A stretch of DNA of 42,343 bases, taken from a virus. The stretch lies in IMG/VR virus record IMGVR_UViG_3300023223_000117, positions 1 to 42,343 of that record; one strand, written 5' to 3'. The notes beneath the pieces were generated by a model. That model saw nothing but the letters and a program-made list of their open reading frames with translations, was not told where the DNA came from and did not search any database. Position 1 is the stretch's first letter; every line of letters begins with the position of its first letter. The position numbers were made by a program, and so were the translations under genes. This document shows positions 23,859-31,023 of the stretch, one piece after another.

Positions 23859-25651
23859 TGGCTGAGCGTCCTAGAGCAGCACCCTTTAAAAGTCAGCAGC
23901 TACCTGACATAGCTCCAGCACGACAGATTGGGGGAGTTAAGCGTGGCCCCGGCCCTGTTGATGCTGTTAAAGCAGTGTCTGGTATCTTAGTACCAGCTAT
24001 CAGAGAACAACATATCCAAGGGCTTAAAGAGGATGTGTTAGGTCAGACCAAGACAGTTAAAGAATTCCTTAAGCTAGCTCGTACTCCTTCCCTGTTACTC
24101 ACTGAGTTTGGTACTGAGGCGATAGAGAATCCCGCAGTACGTGCTGCAATCAATGACTTTGTAGCGGTAAGGGATGCCACTGACCAAGGTAAACTACCAC
24201 AGCAGTTTGCCCTTGAGCGTCTGGAAACTATACAGAACAATGCTATCCGTGATGCGCCTGAATTTGAGAAGGAGATTAGGCAGGCTATGATACAGGCTAC
24301 GGGTCAAGACCCAGCCAAGACTTTGTTTGCTCAGTTCCTATCCACCACTAAGACAGCTCTCACTCCTCAACAGAAAGCAGCTAATAACATAGCACAGCAA
24401 GCAGCTGAGCATAGTTTCACCTTTGAACAACAGCTGGAACAGAGTCACAATATAGCCCTTAGTGAAGGAGAGCAAGCAAAATTCAAACTGCTTGCGGCTC
24501 AAGGTAAGATTACCGCCTTTGGAATTTCAGACCAAATTAATAGGATAGCTGGTACAGCCATGCTTAGAGTACTCTCTCTTGCCAGAAAAGAATTGAAACG
24601 TAATGGTAAGTTGTCACAGGATTTTGTTAGATTCCTCAAGGTAGAAGCAGGAACAATTCAAGCTGCTGCACAGCTCGACGCGGTATCTCAATTGAAAAAC
24701 TTAGACCCTACAGCTGTATCTAATGCTACTGCACCAATACGAGAGATAGCTAAGAACGTAAGTGCCATGCTCGACGATGGTGCAATGCTTGGATTCTTGC
24801 AAGATGAAGTGGCTGTACAGAAACTGGTTATCGAGAATAAAGTACTTGATATCCCCGGAATAGGTACTGCCTATGGCATAGCTGGTCCCCAAGGCTTTGC
24901 ACAAATGCTAAAGGGACTCAAGTTTATAGCAGGTAGCGTGGCTAGAAAGAAAACACTTCTTGATTTAGACCCTCAAACGGCAGCACTCTTTGCTTTGACA
25001 GATATACCAATCCCAAAAATGGTGAATGTAATACCTAACCTATACCGTGGGATAGTACCTATAAATAAAACAGAGCAGGGAGCCTTCCTTCTTATGGGTG
25101 GCAATCAATTGAAAGGAGTATTAACAGAATCAGAAAGACAAACTATCATGGAAGGGATGGATACTCTTAGTCCTAGCATTCTTTGGACATCCTTGGGTAA
25201 TCCTGAGATAGTGGCCCGGAATAGAGAAAGTAAAACAGGAATAGCTAAAGTAATCGAGGCACAGGAACGACAGTCAGCTTTGTTAGCTGATGAGTTTTTA
25301 CTAATTGCTCGTACACCGGGCTTTGACCTGAAGAGATTTACATTTGTGAATGACACACTCACGGTAGAGCGTGACCCTGAAGAACAGGCAGGGGTAGGGG
25401 ATGTTGAAGCGGTGAACCTAGCGAGACAGTTTGCTGGTAGATTCAACAGAGCTAATAATATCTCAGCTATCAATCACAGAGCACAGATACTACCTAAGAA
25501 TAGTTGGTCAAGTACTGAGATGTATTGGAATGCTATCACTAATCCTGAGTCTCCTCAGAATAAGGAGAGAGTAGAACAGGCACCACCTACTCCGAAGGTA
25601 GACCTTGAAGTAATATTTGATGCCGATGGCAACCTCATATTTAAAGAATAA
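23858..25651 (+). CDS. Internal virion protein, gp15-like
   Basis: A 597-aa protein, almost wholly helical, rich in Ala/Gln/Glu (AANNIAQQAAEHSFTFEQQL, IAKNVSAMLDDGAMLGFLQD), without enzymatic motifs. It sits directly after the 1664-aa protein and shares its late-operon overlap (TAATG), as expected for the second large ejection component. Its C-terminus ends with a short strand VDLEVIFDADGNLIFKE. A role in the ejection tube is inferred from context. Confidence 0.7.
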   Translation: MAERPRAAPFKSQQLPDIAPARQIGGVKRGPGPVDAVKAVSGILVPAIREQHIQGLKEDVLGQTKTVKEFLKLARTPSLLLTEFGTEAIENPAVRAAINDFVAVRDATDQGKLPQQFALERLETIQNNAIRDAPEFEKEIRQAMIQATGQDPAKTLFAQFLSTTKTALTPQQKAANNIAQQAAEHSFTFEQQLEQSHNIALSEGEQAKFKLLAAQGKITAFGISDQINRIAGTAMLRVLSLARKELKRNGKLSQDFVRFLKVEAGTIQAAAQLDAVSQLKNLDPTAVSNATAPIREIAKNVSAMLDDGAMLGFLQDEVAVQKLVIENKVLDIPGIGTAYGIAGPQGFAQMLKGLKFIAGSVARKKTLLDLDPQTAALFALTDIPIPKMVNVIPNLYRGIVPINKTEQGAFLLMGGNQLKGVLTESERQTIMEGMDTLSPSILWTSLGNPEIVARNRESKTGIAKVIEAQERQSALLADEFLLIARTPGFDLKRFTFVNDTLTVERDPEEQAGVGDVEAVNLARQFAGRFNRANNISAINHRAQILPKNSWSSTEMYWNAITNPESPQNKERVEQAPPTPKVDLEVIFDADGNLIFKE

Positions 25652-25685
25652 TGTCCTACTATGGGTAATCTTAGGAGTAAGTACG

Positions 25686-26678
25686 ATGGCACAAGCAATT
25701 AAGTTTCAGGACAAGGTATATAATTTTCCTGATACTGCAACAAGAAGTCAGATACTTGAGTTCCTACAAATTAAGGCTAGTGGTTCTATTGCTAAGCCTG
25801 ACTTTCCTATAACCGAGGAGGATGAGGCTATCATAGGAGAGGCAGTGGAGAAACAGAGTACCTTCTTTGAGCGAGAAGGAATACGTGCTACGCCTGTAAG
25901 AGGAGCAGTTGAAGCAGCCTTACAAATTTCTAAGCAGGGCTTGGCTGACCAACCAGCAGCACCTATTGAGAAACCTACAGCACCCAGTGCTGTCTCTGTC
26001 CCAGCAGGACCAGAGCTAGCGATGACCACTAAACAAGCTACCCACTATGATGTCATTAAAAAGATAGAGGTGGGTGACAGGGAACAACCATTCATTCGCA
26101 CCACAGTGGCCCCTACGAAACCAAAAGAACGTGGCTCTACTGCTTATGGCCCACTCCAGATAACCAGTGGGTTACTGGGTGGATATTTAAAAACTAGGCT
26201 CAAGCTATTCACTAATAACGAAGCTCAAGCTATGCGCCTTCTCCGAGAACGGCAAGAGATAGCCATTAAGGTTGGTGGTAAGTTTGACAGGCCCAAGTTT
26301 GAAAAAGGTGGAGCACAGAGAGCATGGGCAGATTCACAGGCAGAGGCCATGGGCTATGAAACAACCAAGGATTTCTTGGATGCCTTTGATTATGGTGGCA
26401 ACTACGGTTTGCACACCGATAAAACTTTTATGAAATTGTATGATAATTTCTCCAAGAAAATGCTCAATGATGTATTGAAACTAGCGAAGGGGATAGGTGT
26501 TGACGCTGCTGCTATATGGCATGGAGGTCCAGACTGGAAGACAAGTAAACATGCAGCTTCTACCAAAGCATACATAGCTCTCTATATAAACTATGAAAAA
26601 AGGCTGGGTCAAAGCCCAGCCATTAAGGGTACTCCTGCGAGACCTAGTATTGTTCAAAATATTCCTCCTAAGAAGTAG
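25686..26678 (+). CDS. Virion-associated peptidoglycan hydrolase (transglycosylase-like)
   Basis: A 330-aa protein. Residues 1-30 (AIKFQDKVYNFPDTATRSQILEFLQ) are a small module often attached to virion proteins. Residues ~117-280 resemble a lysozyme/lytic transglycosylase: a candidate catalytic Glu at 128 (KKIEVGD), followed by STAYGPLQIT (151-160), the Gly/Gln-Ile-Thr element of that superfamily. It would open the cell wall for genome entry and might also serve as lysis enzyme, as no other endolysin is seen. Start at 25686 is chosen for AGGAG ten bases upstream rather than a longer frame. Its 3' end overlaps the convergent gene by 11 bases and hosts an antisense terminator. Confidence 0.75.
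   Translation: MAQAIKFQDKVYNFPDTATRSQILEFLQIKASGSIAKPDFPITEEDEAIIGEAVEKQSTFFEREGIRATPVRGAVEAALQISKQGLADQPAAPIEKPTAPSAVSVPAGPELAMTTKQATHYDVIKKIEVGDREQPFIRTTVAPTKPKERGSTAYGPLQITSGLLGGYLKTRLKLFTNNEAQAMRLLRERQEIAIKVGGKFDRPKFEKGGAQRAWADSQAEAMGYETTKDFLDAFDYGGNYGLHTDKTFMKLYDNFSKKMLNDVLKLAKGIGVDAAAIWHGGPDWKTSKHAASTKAYIALYINYEKRLGQSPAIKGTPARPSIVQNIPPKK
26596..26621 (-). terminator. Leftward rho-independent terminator inside the hydrolase gene
   Basis: Read leftward, GGCTGGG (26621-26615 complement), loop of six, CCCAGCC and then six T (26601-26596). The stem is seven perfect base pairs. It lies 47 bases past the stop of the last leftward gene (26668), and should end the replication-arm transcript. 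Read rightward it has no U-run. Confidence 0.9.
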
Positions 26679-27036
26679 GACATCCTGCCCTATAGATTGA
26701 CTGAGCAACAACGACTACCTTCTCCTTATGTGTCCCATCACCTGCAACATGGAGTGCTACCCCCTCTATCATTCCCTGTGCATAGCTTGAGTAAGCATTG
26801 ATAACCATGGCATGTCCCTCCATGTAAGGTTCTAACGCCTTGAGATGGATAACTGCCTTGTTGTCATACCCTGACATAGTAGCCAGTGAAGCACAGTCTG
26901 AATGCCATTTGATTATCTGGTCAATGGACATCGTATTTTCACTGGCCTCAACCGTAGTCGCATAAGCCTGTATTACTGTAGATATTGCAAAGCCTACACA
27001 CATACTAATTAAGAATATCCTTGTGGAATCTTTCAT
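26668..27036 (-). CDS. Hypothetical exported or membrane-anchored protein, 122 aa
   Basis: Residues 6-27 (RIFLISMCVGFAISTVIQAYA) look like a signal peptide or anchor, with a plausible cleavage after AYA. The mature part has two Cys (CASL and CPTS near the end) that could form a disulphide, and a conserved-looking helix pair. No lipobox. It may act in the periplasm, for example on superinfection or lysis, but I do not recognise it. The start at 27036 lies one base after the MazG-like stop; a longer frame has no ribosome site. It is the last gene of the leftward arm. Confidence 0.65.
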   Translation of the reverse strand: MKDSTRIFLISMCVGFAISTVIQAYATTVEASENTMSIDQIIKWHSDCASLATMSGYDNKAVIHLKALEPYMEGHAMVINAYSSYAQGMIEGVALHVAGDGTHKEKVVVVAQSIYRAGCPTS

Positions 27037-27037
27037 C

Positions 27038-27406
27038 TTAGAATCTCTTACCGCCTTGCTTCCTGCGGTTCTCTGGTTTATGGTCTGTTCGTGTCTCATT
27101 ATAAGCCACCTTCTCCACCAAAGCACCACCTAGGTCTAGCCCCAAAGCTCCACCTAAATCAAGCACTCGTATCAGGACATCAGCCAGCTCTACCTCCACT
27201 GACTTACGATGAGGCAGGTGTTCATCCCATGCATCAAGACGATATCCTTCCATAGCCTCACTCACTTCACTGTGTATCAGCCCTAATCGGGTGCCAATTA
27301 ACAGATGATTATCAGGACTCAGTGCAGACCACCAGCCATGGACTATTGACTTGCTATGGCAATAGCACACTAGCTCATTAACATTATCTTTAAGTCGTTC
27401 ATTCAT
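27038..27406 (-). CDS. MazG-like nucleotide pyrophosphohydrolase
   Basis: A 122-aa protein with the MazG metal-binding helices: LGLIHSEVSEAMEGYR (E47, E50, E53) and VEVELADVLIRVLDLGG (E73, D76), followed by the helical tail KVAYNETRTDHK that is typical of phage MazG. These enzymes hydrolyse NTPs or dNTPs to monophosphate and pyrophosphate, and phage versions are thought to clean up or alter nucleotide pools or alarmone signals. Starts within an ATGA overlap with the upstream membrane protein gene. Confidence 0.85.
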   Translation of the reverse strand: MNERLKDNVNELVCYCHSKSIVHGWWSALSPDNHLLIGTRLGLIHSEVSEAMEGYRLDAWDEHLPHRKSVEVELADVLIRVLDLGGALGLDLGGALVEKVAYNETRTDHKPENRRKQGGKRF

Positions 27407-27903
27407 AATCTGCTCCTGTATTTTGTATGTAGACTACCATGTATAACGTCGTCCATCTCCCTGTGTAATGCTCTATAAATTCTATCTTCTTCCTCCATTC
27501 TTTTCACATACACTTCATCCTTCTCCTTTGGAGTATGAGCATCAGGGTTCTTGATGTGTCCATGGATAGCCTTGTGTAGCCTGCGTAGATATCGTAGCCC
27601 ATACATAGAGCCAAGGAAGGCTCCAGTCCACAGGTATACATCAATGGGGATGTGTACAATAACGACATCGAACAATATAACTCCAATACACAAGCCCACC
27701 CATAGTACAACACACCCTACCCATGTTATTACGGTCGCTTCAAACCAGAGTGTCGCGTCTTTAGTTTTTTCATCATCCACATAACACCACAGATGATAGC
27801 CAATGCGCCAGCAAATATAAGCGCACGTAATAGTGACAGCAAGAACAAGGCAGCCAACACCAAGCAGCTGAAATATATTAAGGGTTTCATATAACTCATT
27901 CAT
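27403..27903 (-). CDS. Membrane protein, three predicted TM segments
   Basis: A 166-aa protein with hydrophobic segments at about residues 11-33, 55-80 and 85-105, and a charged cytoplasmic-looking C-terminal tail rich in Lys, Glu and His. No family recognised. Could be a holin-like, superinfection-exclusion or host-envelope protein; nothing in the sequence decides. AGAGG six bases upstream and overlap of eight bases with the HNH gene support the start. Confidence 0.65.
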   Translation of the reverse strand: MNELYETLNIFQLLGVGCLVLAVTITCAYICWRIGYHLWCYVDDEKTKDATLWFEATVITWVGCVVLWVGLCIGVILFDVVIVHIPIDVYLWTGAFLGSMYGLRYLRRLHKAIHGHIKNPDAHTPKEKDEVYVKRMEEEDRIYRALHREMDDVIHGSLHTKYRSRL

Positions 27904-28453
27904 AATTACCTCTCGTTAATAGATGCTGTCGATAGACAGCGATACGTTGTTTAGCATTCGTTGCCTTGAGAGATAATTTATAAATCTCAAGTACAACCTT
28001 CTGCATGCCAGCAGTAAGATTTTTAAAAACTATCACCTCCTTCTCTAACTTAGCTTCTTCAAAGCTCATGTCATACCGTTCAGCATGGGTGATTATCTTA
28101 TGACATGACGTGCATACAACCTGTATGCTATCGAAATTTATATGCATTAGCCTGTACATCCATTGTTCAAAGTCATCCCATCCCTTGAATGAACCAGCTG
28201 ACACAATGTGGTCTACCTGTGATTCGTATTCTCGCACCACAGTACCGCATTGCTCGCATCTTGCACACCATACCTCACCAGTTGGGTTATTCTTAGTAAT
28301 GCGTCCCAAGGTGGCGCGTATACGATGTCTCAGCTTGTATGCATGTTTGATTGGATGTCTTGCCCATGCCCTCCTCATCTGTCCTCGTAACCATACAAAG
28401 TAGGCAGACTGAGTGGGCCATACCTCGGGGAGTTCTTCCCATGGTTCCTTCAT
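27896..28453 (-). CDS. HNH endonuclease
   Basis: A 185-aa protein with a zinc-bound HNH fold: CARCEQCG (C66/C69 pair), QVDHIVSAG with the first catalytic His (H82), and VCTSCHKIITHAE (C114, C117, H118, H123). It probably nicks or cuts DNA. The N-terminal ~60 residues (LRGQMRRAWARHPIKHAYK) are basic and seen in phage HNH enzymes of this kind. It is not inside another gene and shows no flanking homing-type footprint, so it could be an ordinary recombination or host-DNA degradation enzyme. ATGA overlap with the upstream gene. Confidence 0.88.
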   Translation of the reverse strand: MKEPWEELPEVWPTQSAYFVWLRGQMRRAWARHPIKHAYKLRHRIRATLGRITKNNPTGEVWCARCEQCGTVVREYESQVDHIVSAGSFKGWDDFEQWMYRLMHINFDSIQVVCTSCHKIITHAERYDMSFEEAKLEKEVIVFKNLTAGMQKVVLEIYKLSLKATNAKQRIAVYRQHLLTRGNYE

Positions 28454-28788
28454 TTAAGTGCCTCCTCTAATATATCTAATTCTTCCATTATTGCGTGAGT
28501 ATCCCCAGACCATGCAACACTACGGAGCCTTGCTATAGCTACATACACATCCTTATATAATTCCCTAGCAAGCATAGTTCTAGCATCTTGCATAGCACAT
28601 GCATACTCTGCCTGATTACATCTAAACATAGTGTTAATCTTTAATTGAAGGCAATACTCATATATCATAGGATGCGCTGTGTCTACACGAGTCTGATAGA
28701 TAGTGCTAGCTACACTAGTTTTCTCATTTCTTGCAAGGTCACGCATACCTGTAGCTTGTGCTTGAAGTTTATCTAATATCCTACTCAT
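28450..28788 (-). CDS. Hypothetical helical protein, 112 aa
   Basis: Helical throughout, with several Cys and Met (FRCNQAEYACAMQDARTM) and a C-terminal acidic helix MEELDILEEAL. No family recognised. Good ribosome site AAGGGG upstream; stop overlaps the HNH start. Position among nucleotide and DNA enzymes hints at a replication-accessory role, without proof. Confidence 0.65.
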   Translation of the reverse strand: MSRILDKLQAQATGMRDLARNEKTSVASTIYQTRVDTAHPMIYEYCLQLKINTMFRCNQAEYACAMQDARTMLARELYKDVYVAIARLRSVAWSGDTHAIMEELDILEEALK

Positions 28789-28790
28789 AC

Positions 28791-29066
28791 TTAATTCCCC
28801 TTAGTACCAACAGCTAGGAGCTTAGGCACCCACTTCACATGGATAGACAGAAAGGCTAAGTCCACGTAGGTAGTCCAGACATAGTGCTCATCCAAACTTA
28901 GGAAACACATCCCTTCCACCGGAGCACCCTTCTCCTTTAATACACGGAGGAATGGTTGACTACTGATGGGAGTATCTTGCAACTTCGCATTAGTAATTTC
29001 ACATTCCCCCGCTGTACGTTCCTTCTCTCTCTTTATAAAATGTTTACTAACATTCATGATGGTCAT
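28791..29066 (-). CDS. Hypothetical protein, 91 aa
   Basis: Small mixed alpha/beta protein, with PVEGMCFLSLDEHYVWTTYVDLAFLSIHVKW as its most ordered region, probably strands. No motif recognised. The ATG at 29066 follows AGGGG by about six bases. Neighbouring genes join within two to nine bases. Confidence 0.6.
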   Translation of the reverse strand: MTIMNVSKHFIKREKERTAGECEITNAKLQDTPISSQPFLRVLKEKGAPVEGMCFLSLDEHYVWTTYVDLAFLSIHVKWVPKLLAVGTKGN

Positions 29067-29075
29067 ATCAATCCC

Positions 29076-29339
29076 CTATCTTATTAATGTGTCAATATCC
29101 TTCTTAAGTTTAGATACCTCTTCCTGTAGAGTATCCACTAGCTCTGCTTCCTCGCATCCCCATCTACGCAGGTCTTCGTGAAGCTCTTTCAGTTCCTCCA
29201 GTTGTTGCACTAGGAGATAGACATCTCCAGTTCCTATATTTATACCAATACAATCCTCAGCAATCTTAATAGCTACATCAATATACTCACAGTTGTATGG
29301 GGTAGGACAACGGTCATGTTCGTCATAACGATTCTTCAT
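29076..29339 (-). CDS. Hypothetical coiled-coil protein, 87 aa
   Basis: The first half has a Cys pair (RCPTPYNCEY); the second is a long coiled coil (LLVQQLEELKELHEDL...LQEEVSKLKKDIDTLI). Start at 29339 chosen for GGGAGGG eight bases upstream instead of an ATG five codons earlier. No function can be given; coiled coils here suggest a small oligomer or partner-binding protein. Confidence 0.6.
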   Translation of the reverse strand: MKNRYDEHDRCPTPYNCEYIDVAIKIAEDCIGINIGTGDVYLLVQQLEELKELHEDLRRWGCEEAELVDTLQEEVSKLKKDIDTLIR

Positions 29340-29505
29340 CACACCCTCCCTCATTAATTAGGTGTTCAGCCAAAGCTTTCCAATGGTCACGTTCCAATGT
29401 GATAGCTGCAAGCTTACGCTTCAATAATTTAATACAAGTCTTAGCCTCCCTCAAATCTATTGAAGGAGGGTTAACTCTCTTACGTCCAAAGTCATCATTA
29501 AACAT
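29323..29505 (-). CDS. Hypothetical small protein, 60 aa
   Basis: Begins MFNDDFGRKRVNPPSIDLRE and continues as one charged helix. Its ATG lies inside the PhoH 3' end (eight-base overlap) after GAGAGA; a longer frame to 29589 overlaps PhoH more and lacks a ribosome site. Ends 17 bases inside the next gene. No family recognised. Confidence 0.55.
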   Translation of the reverse strand: MFNDDFGRKRVNPPSIDLREAKTCIKLLKRKLAAITLERDHWKALAEHLINEGGCDEESL

Positions 29506-30208
29506 TAGGATGGTCTCTCTCAAATGCTTCAAATGCCATACCCCAAGCCTTAGCCTCATCTCCACGAACACAGTATTCCCAGCTGTCAAAGTTAATAATG
29601 ACAGGGGGAACCTCCATGTACTCCGCCACCTGTATCAAATGTTGTAGTCCTGAGTGTTGATAGAGGTCTTGCTGTGCCAAGTCACCAGTGATAACCATTT
29701 GAGAACGAATACCCATCCGGGTAACGAGACTCTTGGCAACACCGGGGTCAAGGTCTTCAGCCTCGTCAATGATAAGGAAGGTATCATCCCATGACCTGCC
29801 CTTCACTTGCTCAAGGGCTAACAGTTCTATCTTCTCCACTTTAAGACAGTACTCAAAGAATGATAGGCCAAGGCACCGCTTCAATGTGTCAGTGACTGGG
29901 CTGCACCATCCCCCTAGCTTGTCATCCTTGGTACCTTTAAAGAATCCGACAGACTTACCTCGTCCTTCGGTGGGACGGGCAACCACTATCTTGTCTATCT
30001 TCTTCTTCATCAGCATGACTGCTGCCATCTTAGCAGGGATAAATGTCTTGGCACTACCAAGTACCCCAATACATAACACCATAGAATTATTTTCTATTGC
30101 GTTGATGTATTCTGCTTGACGTTCATTGAGAGGTTCTAAGGGTGTGGTGTCGACGGCATCGGTTAGTTTATATTTACGGTTTGTTTGAGAATTGTTCTGG
30201 CCTTTCAT
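29498..30208 (-). CDS. phoH: PhoH-like ATPase
   Basis: A 236-aa P-loop protein with Walker A GVLGSAKT (48-55), Walker B FLIIDEAEDL (D148-E149) and the PhoH features VVARPTEGRGKSVGF and VITGDLAQQDLY. Phage phoH genes are common in aquatic phages; a helicase or RNA-remodelling ATPase function has been proposed, and host homologues can belong to the phosphate regulon, but no phosphate-box is apparent here. CAGGAG eight bases before the ATG. Confidence 0.92.
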   Translation of the reverse strand: MKGQNNSQTNRKYKLTDAVDTTPLEPLNERQAEYINAIENNSMVLCIGVLGSAKTFIPAKMAAVMLMKKKIDKIVVARPTEGRGKSVGFFKGTKDDKLGGWCSPVTDTLKRCLGLSFFEYCLKVEKIELLALEQVKGRSWDDTFLIIDEAEDLDPGVAKSLVTRMGIRSQMVITGDLAQQDLYQHSGLQHLIQVAEYMEVPPVIINFDSWEYCVRGDEAKAWGMAFEAFERDHPNV

Positions 30209-30242
30209 GGCAGACTCCTGAGTATCTAGTACACAGGTATTA

Positions 30243-30284
30243 TTACTCCTCCCATTCTATTTTGATAGTGGCTGTTAATTTCAT
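30243..30284 (-). CDS. Possible 13-codon micropeptide
   Basis: MKLTATIKIEWEE starts with an ATGA overlap with the preceding 54-aa gene and has AAGGA eight bases before its ATG. Its last codons contain GGGAGGAG, but no start codon follows at a useful distance. It may be a real mini-gene, a degenerate gene end, or translation noise. It fills most of the space before phoH, where no other gene is visible. Confidence 0.3.
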   Translation of the reverse strand: MKLTATIKIEWEE

Positions 30285-30445
30285 AGGTCTTCCTTCTTGT
30301 ATAACTTATACAATACATAAGGTAGGAATGTGAGCTTTATAAAATCCCATACCCCTTCTGGTAATCGAGTGTGCCACATGTGATGCATGATTGCACAACA
30401 CAACATCTGTCCCAAATAGAACATAATAATAATAATAATAATCAT
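30281..30445 (-). CDS. Small hydrophobic protein starting with an Ile run, 54 aa
   Basis: Encodes M, six Ile, then MFYLGQMLCCAIMHHMWHTR and a C-terminal FIKLTFLPYVLYKLYKKEDL. The six Ile come from an (ATT)6 tract directly after the ATG, and a second in-frame ATG follows it, so the real start may be either. Start overlaps the upstream stop (ATGA). One membrane-associated helix is likely. No family recognised. Confidence 0.5.
   Translation of the reverse strand: MIIIIIIMFYLGQMLCCAIMHHMWHTRLPEGVWDFIKLTFLPYVLYKLYKKEDL
30423..30442. repeat. Trinucleotide (AAT)6 microsatellite
   Basis: Six uninterrupted AAT units (30425-30442) plus a partial unit. On the coding (minus) strand they are ATT Ile codons just after a start codon. 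Slippage would change length in units of one codon without frame loss. Confidence 0.85.
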
Positions 30446-30633
30446 AACTTTCTCCACTCTCTACGTTCAGCCTTGGTGCTCAGTTCAATAGCCCTCATTG
30501 CTGTCCTTGCACAGTCAGGGCAGGTGAGCACTCCCTCTGTCACCACTGTGCCTGTCATCTCACGGCACAGACTCTGATCTCCATGCCCCCTAAGATGAGT
30601 CATCCCTTCTTTATCTGTTATTACTTTAGCCAT
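30442..30633 (-). CDS. Small Cys/His protein, possible zinc finger, 63 aa
   Basis: Contains H-L-R-G-H-G-D-Q-S-L-C and then VLTCPDCARTAMRAIE, so one Cys plus a CPDC pair and His are available for zinc binding. Proteins of the form H...SLC...CPxC...A are widespread in phages and uncharacterised. AAGG ten bases upstream of ATG; overlaps the upstream gene by eight bases. Confidence 0.65.
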   Translation of the reverse strand: MAKVITDKEGMTHLRGHGDQSLCREMTGTVVTEGVLTCPDCARTAMRAIELSTKAERREWRKL

Positions 30634-30802
30634 TGTTGATTGCCTTTTTTAATGATTGATGTACACCAGAGACTAATATCTGTTCCTTAGTTTCCAGTAC
30701 TCCCACATGGCATAGCTCCATGAGTTTTAACATAGCGTTTGCCTCGTCGAGGGTCCATGATGATACCACAGACACCTCAGTAAACTTACTTGCTGTCGCC
30801 AT
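30626..30802 (-). CDS. Hypothetical small protein, 58 aa
   Basis: Reads MATASKFTEVSVVSSWTLDE and continues ANAMLKLMELCHVGVLETKE to NNG. A classic AGGAG 8-12 bases before the ATG and overlaps of 17 and 8 bases with its neighbours support it. A strand followed by helix LDEANAMLKLMEL is visible; no family recognised. It lies between the XRE regulator and a zinc-finger-like gene. Confidence 0.6.
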   Translation of the reverse strand: MATASKFTEVSVVSSWTLDEANAMLKLMELCHVGVLETKEQILVSGVHQSLKKAINNG

Positions 30803-31013
30803 CAAACTTCTCCTTAAAATATAGACGGGTGATGTATTTAATTTCTATCATCTTGAGGTCAGCTACCATCCGTTTAGAGGGTGGTCTCTTCTTGCTAAAC
30901 ACCAGTGATAGATAGCTAGGGTCCATCCCGATATGCTTTGCATACTCCCTTTGATTTTTAAAATTACGAGCGATGTGTACCTTTAGTTCAATTAAGAATT
31001 GGTCTTGTTTCAT
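30786..31013 (-). CDS. XRE/Cro-type helix-turn-helix regulator
   Basis: A 75-aa protein of which residues ~20-48 (NQREYAKHIGMDPSYLSLVFSKKRPPS, in which the second recognition helix is DPSYLSLVFSK) have the lambda-repressor-like HTH pattern. As the only transcription-factor-like gene in the window it is the candidate for binding the tandem palindromes at 1590-1613, but it is encoded far from them and this pairing is untested. AGGAG before the ATG. No dimerisation domain beyond the HTH. Confidence 0.8.
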   Translation of the reverse strand: MKQDQFLIELKVHIARNFKNQREYAKHIGMDPSYLSLVFSKKRPPSKRMVADLKMIEIKYITRLYFKEKFDGDSK

Positions 31014-31023
31014 GTTAGTCTCC

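Noticed and set aside
29498-29589. Longer N-terminal extension of the 60-aa gene into phoH
   Set aside because: The extension overlaps phoH widely and has no ribosome site; the internal ATG at 29505 fits better.
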